Numbered from the stretch's first letter, positions 12,491-24,545 are shown. The stretch: 64,000 nucleotides of DNA from Heligmosomoides polygyrus polygyrus (GCA_947396885.1 OX377204.1:45681139-45745138), one strand, 5' to 3'. Program-made: numbers and translations. The notes: generated from the sequence alone by a model not told the origin.

Positions 12491-13981
12491 TTCTACGAAA
12501 CCAATCTTGCGGGAGGTGCCCAAGAGAACCAGCGCTTGCCGATTTCTTTACGTACACCCCAGAAAGAGCTTTCCCTAGCTTCACTGCTTACTAAGAGCAG
12601 GTGTGGCGCACTTGACAGGAGTCAATTCATGGTCGGTGATGTGCTGCTGCAGGGCTTGTTTGGAAAGAATGAAGCAAAAGTTCATCCCTCCGCCGTTCAT
12701 TGCATATTGCATGGGCAAAATATGAGGGAAATGAGAGCGCTTGTCTATCACTGGAGTACGTAATCCATTCTGCTTCTTCTGTGTATCGTGAACGCAGCTT
12801 GCATTAGGGGTGGACCTTAAATTTTAGTCCGCTAACTTTTAAATCGCAGGCAATTTGGATGGAGTAACGCGGAGAAAGCCAGATTCAGCTGTATTTTCTT
12901 CCTCACGATAGGAGGCATTACTTCAGCTTACATCAGTAAGACTTAAAACCAGCAAGATGATGAAGACTCCCGACTAAGATTGTACATCAAGAATTCTACA
13001 ACAAACAAATTCCTGGCAACAGTAGGAATAGTTTCGAGATCAGTTTATGGAATTGTTCCAGAAGTATAGGACAACATCAAACCTGCATAATTCGGCGGTC
13101 AATGTTCATTAATGGAATGATTACTTCTCAAAACAAGAATCTTGGAAGTTTTGCCGGGGTTGGTGCCTTTCGACAATCAAAATAGCTGTACGAAAAATCT
13201 GCCGAACTTGCTGGGGAATTTAACAGTGAACGGGATATGTATTGCCCCCGTTCGCCTCGTTTCTTGTCATTGCTGAAAGCTGAAAATGCGAAGAGAACGG
13301 GCGATAAGGGTGAAAATGATATGAGACAGTCTAAATACGGTAGGCGTCCCGGAATCACAAAAATGTGGTCGAGAAACGTGAGGACGCTCGCAAATATACC
13401 ATTTCGAAGTCAGAGAGGGTTCTTTTCAAACAAAATTGGGCACTTTTCGAAACAAAGCGGATGCTTTGCAGAGCAAGCTTGACGACTTTGAAATCAAACG
13501 AGAGTCTTTGAAATAGAGCGTCCTTCGCCTTTAAGGAATTTTTCATTTTTTAAGAAGAACACTGATTTAAAATTTGTTCTAAAGCGCAGGAAGGCTGAAA
13601 ATTTTCAGTGTATTGAAGGCAGAGATGCCTGCGTGCTATGCAACTGTCTTTCATTTGTTTGGTAGTGTAAATGTTGTCTACCTGAAGCAGCAAAGTGAAA
13701 ATATGTGTATTTTCTACAGATGTCTTTCTTATGTCGTTGGCAAGTGTGTACTTCCATGTAAACGGCATTTCTGCTACCAATCAAAGGAAAGTCGTGATGT
13801 CCTGATCAGCTGCATATTTTTGCTCTTCTATTAGCTCTAAAAAAATTGCTTCCTGAAAGTTAGGGTAGGTGCAAAACCATTATTTTCCCTCGAAAAATGA
13901 AAAATTTTCACCAGGTTTTTCCACCGTACGAAACAACAAACCTAAAAGGACGTTCTTCTATGCAGCATATTGTTATATCCA
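12491..13981. other. Stretch with no recognised gene
   Basis: Only unremarkable ORFs of up to 92 aa on both strands; no conserved motif seen. Confidence 0.5.
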
Positions 13982-14161
13982 GGGGCCGGATTCATCAACG
14001 ACTTACGTAACTTTAACGGAGAATTCTAAGCCTATCAAGCGATATGGTGAGCTATAAGGTGCGTTAAAAGCTCAGATAACGCGGCTTATCGCTCACCATA
14101 TCGCTTGATAAGCTTACAATTCTCCGTTAAAGTTACATAAGTCGTTAATGAATTTAGCCCC
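13982..14161. mobile_element. 180-bp foldback MITE
   Basis: Nearly the whole element is an inverted repeat. The left arm starts GGGGCCGGATTCATCAACGAC and runs to about 14060; the right arm ends GTCGTTAATGAATTTAGCCCC. The short loop lies near 14060-14090. No target duplication is obvious. Confidence 0.8.
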
Positions 14162-14362
14162 GGAATGCCAAGGGTTCCGGTTCACATGAATTTTAGCTTG
14201 TGCACTAATTTATTCGGTATATGTCGCAGCATTGTGTGATGGAAACGCCTCCATCCAATCAGACTGTATTGAATGAAACGTACCATCCAGAAGGGGCGTG
14301 TACAGTTGGTACCTTGATCGGCTGGCATGCGTGCGGTGTGCGCTCTGCTTGGTTATTATTGA

Positions 14363-14581
14363 TTGGCGCGCTCCCACCTACCAATGCTGCTCACCTTCGC
14401 GACATGTACCATTTATTCTTTACTCCATTCAGTGAGTTGCGAAGTAAACAGGTACTTAAATAGCAATGAATCTCAGAATCCAAGCAGCTCCTGCTCGTGG
14501 TCCCGCGATCAGCACGCGCTTGAAGGTGAAGAATCGAGAGGTGTTGAGAAGGCTCAGTCTGTTGCGCTGGTAGACTTTGAG
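14363..14581 (+). CDS. NAA30 exon 1 (5' limit uncertain)
   Basis: Ends ...VDFE before the donor GAG|GTATGG, phase 0. VDFE plus the next exon's [10 protein letters not shown] aligns with the family block preceding the GNAT core. Upstream acceptor-like sites (TTCAG near 14429, AAACAG near 14450) leave the true 5' end open. Confidence 0.65.
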
Positions 14582-17500
14582 GTATGGTACGATTCTGCTC
14601 GTTACTTTTTTTCTTTCGTTTTCTTTCTGTTTCCTCGTTTTGGTTTCGAATTGTATGTTTTATGGAACTTGCGATGCTTTGCAACGTCACCGATGTTGTG
14701 CGCTTGTCCTATTTCGAAAACTAAGATATTGCGCTGCTACTTAATAATTTTCTGCACTCACTCGGGCTGCACTTTGTCAGCAACAGTAGCGAACGTTCGC
14801 TTCCCCAGAGACCGCAGTATGCCGAACGAATTAGGGAGGATCTAAGCTCAGTCACACCACCGAGAAACGGGATCAAATCGCCATTCGTTCCTTTATCATG
14901 CTTCGCTCCCTATGTGCTTCTTGCATATATGTCGTGCTCTTCAATCCGCTTCTTACTGGGGAGTCAGCTCTCAATATTTTATTCACACACTTCTGTTCTT
15001 TCTGCTCTTCGTCCATCAAATCCTTATTAAGTGTTAGTTGTTGGATTTTTGTTTTGTTTTAGGCGCTCTTCTGTTGTAGGAAAAAGTAAAATAAAGAAAT
15101 AAAACCACTTCAGTTTTTTCTCAAAATGTTACGTATTTGCTTTTACCGCGCTTCGTATATCGGATTGCTCCGCCTTATGACTTGCAATGCAAACGGATAG
15201 AAAAATGAGTGGAGCACATGAGTGTGACAACTTCCTAGACCCCGCTTCCAATCACGAATGATGTATTCGACGGTTTTGCGTCAACTTTCTTCGGAGGGGT
15301 TGGTATGAATATATTATGAGCAAACTGACTAGACGTTGTTAGCGAAAAGGACGTGGGTCCACGAATGCTCTTTTCTCTTGCCCTCACAAAAAGGACTCGA
15401 ATGTCTTTTTGACGGCTGGAATGGAAAGGTCTTCGACAGTAGGAATGCGACGTGCCTTGCTAGCCCTCGGCCAGAAACGTAGGAGCACAATCTCCTAGTC
15501 AAGTACTTGTTTTTTAATGATGTGTTGTACTTGTTTCTCGTCTAGAACAGGTCTGATTCCAAACGGCAGCACTTACAATGTTAGAGGAATGGAAAAGTTA
15601 GTTAAGCGAAGAGACAAGTCGAACGCGAAACCTGTGCACAGAACGGTGGCTTCTATCGCGTTGACAAGTCAGAACATCAAAAAATAACGCTAAAAGGAAG
15701 TGGAAATGAGCTATAAGACGAGACACCTAGACTGGCCACATCCTTACAACCCGGTTCTCATTAGGTCATTTGGACGCCAGTTAGTTGTAGACCAAATTTA
15801 CAAAAATGTACTATTTACAATCTAAAATGTCGTAAATCGTAAACAATTTGCCAAAAACCTCCGGAAGTCGTAAGTCGTAATTACGCAAACCCCTGATCGC
15901 AGGCAATGCCGGTTAAGTTGTGAAGCTTCGTGAGAGCCTGTCAGCCATGGGCTGGCACAGATACGAGTGGGTTTATCATTTTAGGTGGGCATCGTCGTTT
16001 CCATTGGCGTTTGTCCCGCTTGGTGGAAACGTCTACTCCTCTAATGTGCTTATCCTATTAGACACCTCTTCTATAGCATAGAATGACCATTATTCTGTTC
16101 TGTTTTCACCTTCATAATGCTGATAGCTTCAAATCACTGCGTTTAAGGACGAGAATCAAATTGATGACATAATGCGACTTATAACGAAGGACCTCAGTGA
16201 GCCATACTCCATTTACACGTACAGATATTTTATTCACAATTGGCCGGAACTATGTGTGCTGGTACGTTTTCTACACTTCTATTTCGATGAGCAGTTGTTA
16301 ACTGTTTTCCAGTTTAGGCCTTCGACACAAGCTCTGAGTCTTATATCGGAGCGGTTGTTTGCAAGCTGGATAGGAATGCCGAAGGGCGCCGGAAAGGATA
16401 TCTTGCGATGTTAGCCATTGACGAGTCGTACCGAAAACTGGGACTTGGTTAGTAGTTTATGTTCTTCCCCGAAAAACGCTGTCGCTTTTCGGTTTATGGA
16501 ATTTTGAGCTCATCTTTTGTTTGCTGTAAGAGCAGTCAACTCGTTCGATACATTTCCGTCCACATTTATGGGATGTTCTAGCGCTGCATGGCTTCCTGAG
16601 CCGCGCTGATACCACATTCTACGCTGCCGATGTTTCTGCGGATAGCTTTCGTTTTGAAAAGTCTAAACTATATTTGATAGAACACGTCCGCGAAGACCGT
16701 TCTGCCTACAAAAGGAAAAATGACTTAGATCTCGCGCCAGAAAGAGCTCAGCCACGTTATGCAACAGGGAAAATGAAGTCGAAGCGAGATTCAAGGAATG
16801 AGATTTGAGATCGTTTTCAAAACTCAAATTTTCTATTTTTCACGCTATGGAATCTGTCGCTATCTGAGGTTCCAGATTTCTGGGTTAAACTACTTGATAA
16901 CTGGCTCTACTTTTATTCAATCTGTCATTTACGCTGTGGTTTCAGAATGAGGAGAAGGGGGTTATTAGTTAATAGGAGTAGCAGTAAGAATAGGAGTGAA
17001 TAATCTTTCTTCGGCAGTCGTTGAACCCTAGTATATTGTTGAACAATTGAACCAGCCAATTTTAAGCTGCACCTCAAACTTAATAAGCACGTCGTTTTGC
17101 GCCAAGTGTTCCGGCGTTTCCTCTTCTTGAAAGCCTAGAAAAGCCCAAGTCATCCAAATGTCGTTTGAAGTCGCCTATTGGTCCTTTACAAGAAAGGAAA
17201 TATGTACAAACCTTGTTGTGAGGGGATGATAGCCTCGCATATTGCTCTCAGAGCGAGTCACATTCTGTAGGCTATGTTTCATCTTGGTGGTGTCTGACAA
17301 GCTCAAGCTGCAGCCTGGCTACGGATGTCTTAGCAACAAATCCGTGCATTATAAGCATTCGCGGTTGTGACATCTACAACAAGTACAATTGATTCTCCTT
17401 GTTGCATTTGCTGTTGCATGATATGGTCTGCGTACACAAGGCCATTTCTCAGATGGTCTAGTATTTCTTTCATGACGAGCTTCATAAGGATGACCTGTAA

Positions 17501-19279
17501 CGTTGCGAATCTTGCGATTTCAGGTACACGACTAGTTCGTCGAGCGATTGAAAGGATGCAGGCTCAAGGATGTGACGAAGTCGTTCTAGAGACGGAGGTA
17601 TCCAATGTGAATGCCCAACGCCTCTACAGCAATTTAGGATTTATTCGTGAGAAGCGGCTTGTTAGGTACGGTTTTTTGAACCTTTGCCGATTAGTTTTAC
17701 CTTGATTACCTTGTTATTCACTTGCTGTTGCTGCATAAGATGAGGAAAACGCACTTCCTTGTAAGTCTGAAGAAGAACTCTATAATTTTCCCTGCAACCA
17801 CAGTGAGCCTGAAGCCACAGTGAAGCCAGTAAATCGGCAGTGTTCACAGCACAGTGACTCTGCCAGATTGTCCCGATGAGTGCGTATACCGCTTTAGGAA
17901 TTTCCTAACCTGTGCAGGGTCTCACCCGTTTTATGGGAGGTGTCTGATGATAGTCAAACTGGTGCATTTCATAGAACACGTCTTCGTGTGCAAAACGGCT
18001 GGGATGGGAGAGCAATGAGTATGGTAGTAGGAAGGGCTTGGAGATTGCGCTGCAGCGCCTGCGAAATTCGACTTTTTGAAGTTCTGAATAGTGTTCCACC
18101 TCAATAAAGGGGCCCTTGAATTGTACCAATCTGTTCGTAATGTATGCTTGCTGAACGCAAGCATACCTGGTGATGCCTTCCACTTCGAGGAAGCCATGCA
18201 GCTATATGGAACACCGCCTGGTAATAGCAGGTTAGGCTTTTCTGAAATGAAAGTGATAATCGTAGTCGAATGCTGTATTCTACTCTGCAGCCATTCTTGA
18301 GTCCTTGCAGCTGTGTTTTGCTCTCCGCAGAGGTATTCCTCGTACAATATTGTTTCTTGTTTTTCTTACGGTTAGTGTATGTGTGGTTTGTGAGGTTGTT
18401 GTAAGGGAGGTTTATTGCCTGATGTAGCGTTTTTGTCCGCTCCCCTTCTTCAAACCTCTGAACGAGGAGAAGAAGTTCGAGAGAGATGCGCTCCAGAGCA
18501 GAGTCACGCGCTCACTGTAACCACTAGGGAATACATTGCTGAAAGTCAGTTCGGAGAGGTATGTTTTCACTGCCTGATCCACTGAAGAGCGCTTTTGCCA
18601 CTCTTCGTTAGTGCGACCGAGAGAATGGACTTACTGGTACAACCCGCAGATTTTGAGAGAGAAAAACGGTGTCCTATCCACTTCATTCTACATCTCCAGC
18701 CGCCTGTCACGGTTTGTCGCAAACACCAGTGTCATTTGTCACATTCATTGTAGAAGATCATACTAAAGTCCGGATTGTCTCGTTTTAATTCTCAATCATC
18801 CCGTCCTTATCGCTAAAACTAAACATTTAATGCTAAAATTTTACTATCTTCTTGCACTACTTTCTGTCGTTTTTATACTGTTTTCTTTGTTTTAATAGGA
18901 AGGTACTCTCTCACTCTGATAGCTGGCTTATTTTTTGACATACTATTGTTGGAATGATAAGGTGTTGTTTTACCTGGTAGCAAGCAAATCTGCTAAGCGG
19001 AAAGCTCTGGCCAAGCGAATAAGGGAATGCTGATGAATCTTCAACCGCTGCTTGCTTGTGATATTTTCAATCATGACCTGTTTCGACATTGTTCTTCAAA
19101 GTGACGCAACATTGGTTGGGAGGTCTTGGATCTTAACACTCTTAATCCAGCGGTACAGGTGTGCGCCTTCTACTGTCTGCATATATTCCAGGTACTACTT
19201 GAACGGTGGTGATGCTTTTCGTCTGAAGCTCTACTTTTCTCCTCCCGCTGCCACCGTCAGGAAGTCGTCATATGTCTGA
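14363..19279 (+). CDS. N-alpha-acetyltransferase 30 (NatC catalytic subunit), five exons
   Basis: Exons 14363?-14581, 16148-16261, 16318-16447, 17524-17665 and 19192-19279 join in consistent phases (0, 0, 1, 2) to give about 230 aa. The protein is a GNAT acetyltransferase. Within NatC it transfers acetyl from acetyl-CoA to the N-terminal Met of proteins starting Met-hydrophobic, co-translationally at the ribosome. The C-terminal ~157 residues match the NAA30/Mak3 family closely: [19 protein letters not shown] and the FIHNWP segment, then [14 protein letters not shown], the acetyl-CoA loop RKLGLG spanning the exon 3/4 junction, [12 protein letters not shown] and LYSNLGF, ending [11 protein letters not shown]. 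The start is uncertain: the in-frame ATG at 14363 gives a hydrophobic, unconserved N-terminus, so a further upstream exon or a trans-splice site may exist. No inactivating change seen. Family assignment is firm from recognised conserved blocks. Confidence 0.9.
14582..16147 (+). other. NAA30 intron 1
   Basis: 1,566 bases, GTATGG...TTTAAG. No exon seen inside. It contains a hAT-like terminus at 15788-15893. Confidence 0.65.
15788..15893 (-). mobile_element. Solo hAT-like terminus
   Basis: On the minus strand it reads CAGGGGTTTGCGTAATTACG followed by repeated TTACGA motifs, resembling the CAGGGGTGTGCGTAAAT end at about 46985-47080. No partner end was found, so this is a terminal fragment. Confidence 0.4.
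16148..16261 (+). CDS. NAA30 exon 2
   Basis: 38 codons, phase 0 at both ends; acceptor TTTAAG (a C-less AAG-type site), donor CTG|GTACGT. Carries the near-invariant [17 protein letters not shown] block. Confidence 0.9.
16318..16447 (+). CDS. NAA30 exon 3
   Basis: Acceptor TTCCAGTTTAG, then [18 protein letters not shown]. Ends in phase 1 at CTTG|GTTAGT, splitting the glycine of the RxxGxG acetyl-CoA loop. The preceding intron is only 56 bases. Confidence 0.88.
17524..17665 (+). CDS. NAA30 exon 4
   Basis: Acceptor GATTTCAG, phase 1 in and phase 2 out (TTAG|GTACGG). Encodes the alpha helix after the acetyl-CoA loop and the [10 protein letters not shown] and [11 protein letters not shown] blocks. 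Confidence 0.92.
17666..19191 (+). other. NAA30 intron 4
   Basis: 1,526 bases, GTACGG...TATTCCAG. Contains a perfect 10-bp-arm hairpin, GTATGCTTGC-tgaac-GCAAGCATAC, at 18142-18166. ORFs at 17931-18347 (-) and 18091-18300 (+) are not supported as exons. Confidence 0.65.
19192..19279 (+). CDS. NAA30 terminal exon 5
   Basis: Acceptor ATATTCCAG. Completes the split Arg codon, then reads [15 protein letters not shown] and a short Ser/Lys tail to TGA at 19277-19279. A possible AGTAAA polyadenylation signal lies near 19426. Confidence 0.9.
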
Positions 19280-20198
19280 ATTATTCGTTCACTTTGTAGC
19301 AGAGTCGTCGGAAAATAGCTACCGCTCTTGTGCGTCGACAGGTCGCCGGCATGTGTTGTTAGATCGTATTTGCTTTGTTATTGTTAATACGTTAATGTAC
19401 TCTGGGTATGATTGTTCCGTAGTCAGTAAAGATTTATACGACGTTGCGTAGAGCCGCACCTTTTACCTCACAATTTCTCTGTATACCGTCTGTCAAACAT
19501 CACAAGGTGAACTGAGGTCGAACTGACATTCGTATCACAACATATTCTGAGACAAAACGAACACCCTGAATAAGTAAGTGAATCAGTACCACCGTTAGAT
19601 CACCAGATAAGAGATGGTGTAATCTGAAGAAAGAACTTGTGAAACTAAGCATGGCAAATTTCGACCTATACGTGTGTGGAAGGGTCCGGATTTGAGGAGC
19701 CGGAATGGAGCCGAATGTGGGTGTTGTGCTCGGGGTTTGACGCAGCATCGCTTTTGCTCTTCATTGTGAGAGGATTCCTGAAGAATGGATCGCCTGGAAG
19801 CTTGTTCCTTGTGATGTTCCACTAGGAGCTTACCCGTAGATTGTAGACGTGCACATTTCCTGGTTGTACGGAGAAGCTCTGAGACCTATCGTTGCCAGCA
19901 CTTGCTTTCTGAAGACCGAACTGTTGTCCTATGTTTGTGTTTGGGTTAAGCGCTCCACACACTTCTGCGGCGTTGCCGCAGCCCCATCCTTCATCATAGG
20001 GCAAGGACGCAGAGGCCGCCGGCAGCGGCAGCCGGTGCCGTCCCGCACCCGCACACTTTTGCGGCATTGCCGCACGGACGGCAATAATGCTTCAAATCAT
20101 TGTTGCCGTCGCTGCGGCAATGCCGCAGGCAGAGACTGTCTGCGCTCTAGCTGATCGCGCTGGGAAACTGAAGTGAAAACATTCGTCCTTTAAGTTAG
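19280..20198. other. NAA30 3' flank
   Basis: No gene recognised. Contains the first three members of a palindromic TGCGGCrwTGCCGCA motif series (19966-19980, 20060-20074, 20113-20127). Confidence 0.5.
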
Positions 20199-20926
20199 GG
20201 CCTGTTCGTACTTCGCGACAAGAGCGACGTGCGCGATGTCGCCCCAGTCGCTCTTGTTCTTGTCGCTGCGCTCTCGTCGCTCCCGTCGCCGGCGCAAAAC
20301 ATGCGAATCGATTAAAACAGAGCGCGCGCCGCAAGTATTCGTACTCGAGCGCCGGCGTTGTCGCTCCGGCCGCTCTTGTCGCTGCTGTCGCGAAGTATAA
20401 ACAGGCCTTCAGCTGATTGATAGGGCCAATCAGCTATTAATTTTCGACGACGTCTGTGGTGGAACTTTGTTGTTCTTGTGCTGGTGTTACCTATTTCGCT
20501 TGTTTACTACCCCTTTGATAGGTTTGGCGCGATAGGTTACCTATTGCGTAAGCTGTCGTTCCGTCAAGAGCCCCAAAATCAATCCACAAATGTGTCGTTA
20601 GAAGCTTTGCCGTGGGATTATTCTTTTGTAGTGATATTATTTCTTTGTTCTTCCATTTCAGGAAATCAATGAGTCGCATCTTCTCAAGAACCTCCCATGC
20701 TACTACTTTACTGAAGAGAATGGATGAAATAGAGTTCCAGCTGATTTCTTGATTCCGGCGCGCGTCGCTCATCGGAGCGCGGTTTCCTTCGGAGCGAGTG
20801 AGTCCCAACTGGAGTGCACTGTGACGGCGCCGTGCTGCGGCAACGCCGTACTACGCCGTCGCAGTGGGGAGAAGCGCCGCAACCTGAAGGCTCCGCTCCA
20901 CTTTTGCCGGCTGCGGCAACGCCGCA
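19966..20926. repeat. Recurrent 15-bp palindromic GC motif
   Basis: TGCGGC-n3-GCCGCA occurs at 19966-19980, 20060-20074, 20113-20127 and 20912-20926, with a one-base variant at 20835-20849. The middle three bases vary (GTT, ATT, AAT, AAC) while the arms are kept. Confidence 0.7.
20199..20407. mobile_element. ~209-bp MITE with ~22-bp terminal inverted repeats
   Basis: The left end GGCCTGTTCGTACTTCGCGACA matches the reverse complement of the right end TGTCGCGAAGTATAAACAGGCC with two mismatches. The interior is rich in GTCGCT / AGCGAC motifs. No clear target duplication. Confidence 0.75.
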
Positions 20927-21892
20927 AAAGAGTGCGGAGCCCTTTAGGCTCTGCTGAGACTTTAGTACGAGCTGGTTTAGATTGCGCCAGCATAAAGTTC
21001 TCATCAAGCTCCAAGCAGCACTGAGGCTTTAAGGTGCCGCGCGCCTAGCATAATCGGAAAAGGCGGCGGCTTCCAAAGGCGTCCGATTCAGTGCGGGCTT
21101 CTTGCCAATCAACGCTTCTTTCTCCTCAAGATTGACGAATTGGCACACGATTTATTTGTGAGGAATACGCCCTGAGTTCGACCGCGACTACTGCACAGGC
21201 GAAGTACGAGGTCGAATCGCCTACACGGTATCCACCGCAAGCAGATTGTGCAGCACATGCCACAAAGAGGTCATATAGCGCCTACCCTGTTCCTTAATGT
21301 ACATCGACCTGACCAATTTTTCGCTGCGTCTTATAAGGTGAGCAGAATATGCTAGCGACCCGGGGAACGAAAAGGCAAACATACTGATATCTACATGAAC
21401 TGCAGGTTGCAGAGCACAGAAGTAAATTGTGCATGCTCAATACATCCTGAAGCTCGTGATCTGTCAACTGGAACTCAGCTCTGGTTTCTTAGCCCATTAA
21501 CGACGATGTACCAATCCACGCTCGCTCGTAAACGTCATTGGTGTCGTTTTCCCTGCTAAAGATGGCGGGTTTCGTTATAACAGTGCTCTAGATTTTTCTG
21601 AGCATGTCGATGTAAGCAAGCAATTATGTCTACGTTTCATATTTTTAAAGGACTGTGCAGTAAAAATAAAGAACTTCTTGGCGCTTACAAAACTTGGCCT
21701 ATTTTAGTATTTGGCGTTACAGCCTTTAGCCCACATAATATGAAAAAATATACTGAATTGAAAGGGTTCATGTCAATTAGGTCGAAAGCTTCTGGCGCGC
21801 ACTGGCACCTGCGAGTGTGATCAAAGGCTAACTCGGATATTCGCTTTCGACGGGCCTAACAACCACCTGCTATTGGGATGAGAACCTATTCC
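20408..21892. other. Stretch with no recognised gene
   Basis: Apart from the palindromic motif near 20835-20926, nothing is recognised; ORFs of 64-105 aa overlap on both strands. Confidence 0.5.
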
Positions 21893-21985
21893 TATAATAT
21901 ATATATATATATATATATGCATATACATGGTATATACCTACTTATATACGTATATACATATCTATGTACGTACGAGGTGGATATA
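21893..21985. repeat. TA-rich microsatellite
   Basis: An uninterrupted (TA)n run at about 21898-21918 is followed by degenerate TATATAC/GTATATA repeats. Confidence 0.85.
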
Positions 21986-22631
21986 CGTGGATATATGACT
22001 GCGCAAGCATCCTGCAACACTAGCGACAGGAGCCGACCCTTGAACCCAATAGTATACTTCTACAGGAGCGTCAACGGAGTCCAAATAATCGCGCCGGGTC
22101 CTCTCACCTGGTCAATCGGCGCAGCCAGCCACACCCACTGCAACGGTTCTCACCCCAATAGCAAGTGGTTGTTCGACCCGAAAGCGAGTATCCGAAAAGG
22201 TAAGAAGTAGACTTCTTGAACTTCCTTCACTCGTTTCTCGACGCAAACTCGTCGATGTTCGTATGTCTTGCAGATTGTCTCTTTTTAATGCTGCTTACTC
22301 TGGATTTTTGTCCGTGCATTAGACTACATAAACCTTGCTAAAAGCCCTATGGGCAGCCTTACGTAGCTGACAACGCGTTCAAACTGAAGGCTCAGCGATT
22401 TCGATTGCAGAAGATGTGCAAGCTGTTATTGTATAACGCCACGTATTACCACCTCCTTCCCTCGGTGAATCTTGGCATCGTTGATGTTGTAATAGACGAA
22501 CAGTTTGTTCAGCGTAGCCAAGATTAATATAAGTCTTTATTGCAGCTTACGTTTCGGAGTTGTCGCTTTATTCAGAGCGTTAGAGTGTCCTTCGTCCAGC
22601 TATGGTGATGGTGGACACTTCTGTCCACATC
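21986..22631 (+). other. Unassigned stretch with a possible coding segment
   Basis: From about 22000 to 22205 the + strand is open and reads plausibly protein-like (for example WSIGAASHTHCNGSHPN), ending at a GTAAGAAG donor-like site. I recognise no family. It could be an orphan exon or chance. From 22210 to 22631 nothing is recognised. Confidence 0.2.
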
Positions 22632-22816
22632 TAAGGGCCTCTACAGTCTCGCGGCGGCAGCCGGAGAACTCGTCCATATCGCCCCTCCGCAGTGGGGACT
22701 TACGCTGTCACTGTGGTTGAAGCCGCAGCGCGAACGAGTTGTCGTGGAGGCGATGGTCGCAAATGTCCCCGAGGGCTGCCCTAGTTCACGGCGGCTCTCA
22801 CACGCAGTGCCAGGAG
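22632..22816 (+). repeat. Dispersed GC-rich repeat, copy B
   Basis: Diverged copy of 3159-3345, sharing TAAGGGCCTCTACAG, GAGGGCTGCC and CTCACACGCAGTGCCAGGAG. Confidence 0.7.
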
Positions 22817-23434
22817 GTTCATCTATTTGGAAACATTTCCTAACGAATCATAGGAAATGCTAGGAACATAATAGGTTGGCGCATAATTTCTGCCTATAAA
22901 GGAGCTTGACAACCAACAATATGTATAGTGCCTGCATACATATATGTGTTAGTGCCGACAAATAGCGTATGGAATCCTGCACCCAAAACGTGACGAAAAA
23001 AAGCCTTAGCACGATACTAAGTAGCCTTAATTGCACTGCAATTCTTCGTGGCCTTCCAGCCACAAGTTAGCCGTGTGAGGTTCAGGGAAAACCTTTGCAC
23101 AGAAATGCAACAACGAAGCAGACCGTTCTTCCTCGTATGAGCTATAACTGCATCGGACAAACCATCCGGACTTAACAAGACATAGGAGGGAATGCTGTGA
23201 TCACAAGGGCTACCACATTATCTTCGAGCTGCTTGTCAACCGAGGAACTTTTAGTGGAGGCAGAACGACAAAAGTGGGAGCAAGCGCAAAATGGTACAGA
23301 ACTGTTGAGTTATAAGGATTGTTTTATTAGATTTCGGTGCTTACATTCAAGAACTCTTAACTTGGCTTTGAAAACGCTTCTTCACAAAACAAAAATGCGT
23401 TTTGCTTGCTACATTTCTGACATTCATATAGGTG
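22817..23434. other. Stretch with no recognised gene
   Basis: Nothing recognisable on either strand. Confidence 0.5.
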
Positions 23435-23544
23435 ACTGCCGGCAAAGGTACGCAGTGTTGCGTACAGTAACGTTCGCGGTGCCGCATCACCCACCGTTGT
23501 TATGACGGGTCCGCGGCACCCGCAAGACTCTGCTGCCGGCCTAA
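23435..23544. repeat. Dispersed hairpin-forming MITE-like repeat, copy B
   Basis: Diverged copy of 4583-4690, sharing GGTCCGCGGCACCCGCAAGA and CTCTGCTGCCG. Confidence 0.65.
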
Positions 23545-23551
23545 GTTAAAT

Positions 23552-23671
23552 GCTACCAGACGTTCAGCGGCCTGTCGGCCGTCAAACGACTGGTTGGGGG
23601 CTTCGCCAACAATCCCCGAAAATAGAAAAACCCCAATCCTCCTCCTTTCTTCTTTAGGCCTTCTTACAGTA
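23552..23671 (+). repeat. Dispersed repeat shared with the satellite border
   Basis: CGACTGGTTGGGGGC...CTTTAGGCCTTCT recurs at 60569-60650, immediately left of the 108-bp satellite. Confidence 0.55.
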
Positions 23672-24169
23672 GAAAAAATTGGTTTTACTATAGATATAGA
23701 TTGGTGCGGTGGGATATGGAAGGGCAGAATTTTCACTGCGCAAAGCGCTCGTTCTCTACGTGTGGAGAAACAGGTAATGAGAGTCTCAATCCGGTGCTTA
23801 ATCAGCAAAATCATAATCAAAATTAATCGGTATTGGTCGACACCGCTTACTGTCCGACGGCAATAATACTCCTCCGATTCCCATGTCACTCTCTCTACTT
23901 CTCTCCCCCCTCCCCTCCCGAAATACTTCCTTTCCTATGTGCAGGCAAAGAAACGGAAAGAGCCAAGCACGCTCATGTGACACTGAGTACCGATTCACGT
24001 ATCACTACGTTATCACGATTTCTATGACACTCCTTCTGCACTCTGACACACGTGCCACAACTTCTGTAAGCCCTCTTCAGAAATGCGACACATTGAACGA
24101 TGTTGAAGGAAAATGCTGCCCCCCTTATGTATTAACCCTAATGGTCACCCTTTGTTGGTCCTCTCCTAT
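23672..24169. other. Stretch with no recognised gene
   Basis: No recognised motif; a C-rich tract at about 23900-23920. Confidence 0.5.
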
Positions 24170-24545
24170 TGGTCGCCCTTACTCCGAATCTCAGCTCACG
24201 TTGGACGACGTCTCCAACACGTCTTCTGAATGCCTATGCACGTTGGACGACGTCTAGCGCAGGTCTTCTGAATCTTGACTCACAAAGTCTAGTGCAGGTT
24301 CTCTGAATCTCTACGCGCGTTAGATGACATCTTCAGCACGTTTTTTGAATCCCTACACAAGTTGGACGACGTTGAACAATGTCTTCAGCACGTCTTCTGA
24401 ACCTTGACTCACGACATCAGGCGTAGGTCTTCTGAATCTCTACGCGCGTAAGACGACATCTTCAGCACGTTTTTTGAATCCCTACGCAAGCTGGACGACG
24501 TCTTCAGAATCCAGACGCGCGTAAGACGACATCTTCAGGGTCTTA
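24170..24545 (+). repeat. ~42-bp tandem repeat, block 1
   Basis: Degenerate units of the form GAATCCCTACGCGCGTTAGA-CGACATCTTCAGCACG-TTTTTT. Some units are truncated or carry ACTCACGACGTCTAGCGCAG variants. The array is interrupted and resumes at 25030. Confidence 0.7.

Noticed and set aside
18091..18300. [11 protein letters not shown] segment resembling a GNAT motif as an extra NAA30 exon
   Set aside because: The NAA30 motif is already complete in exon 4, phases do not fit, and the similarity is only a few residues.
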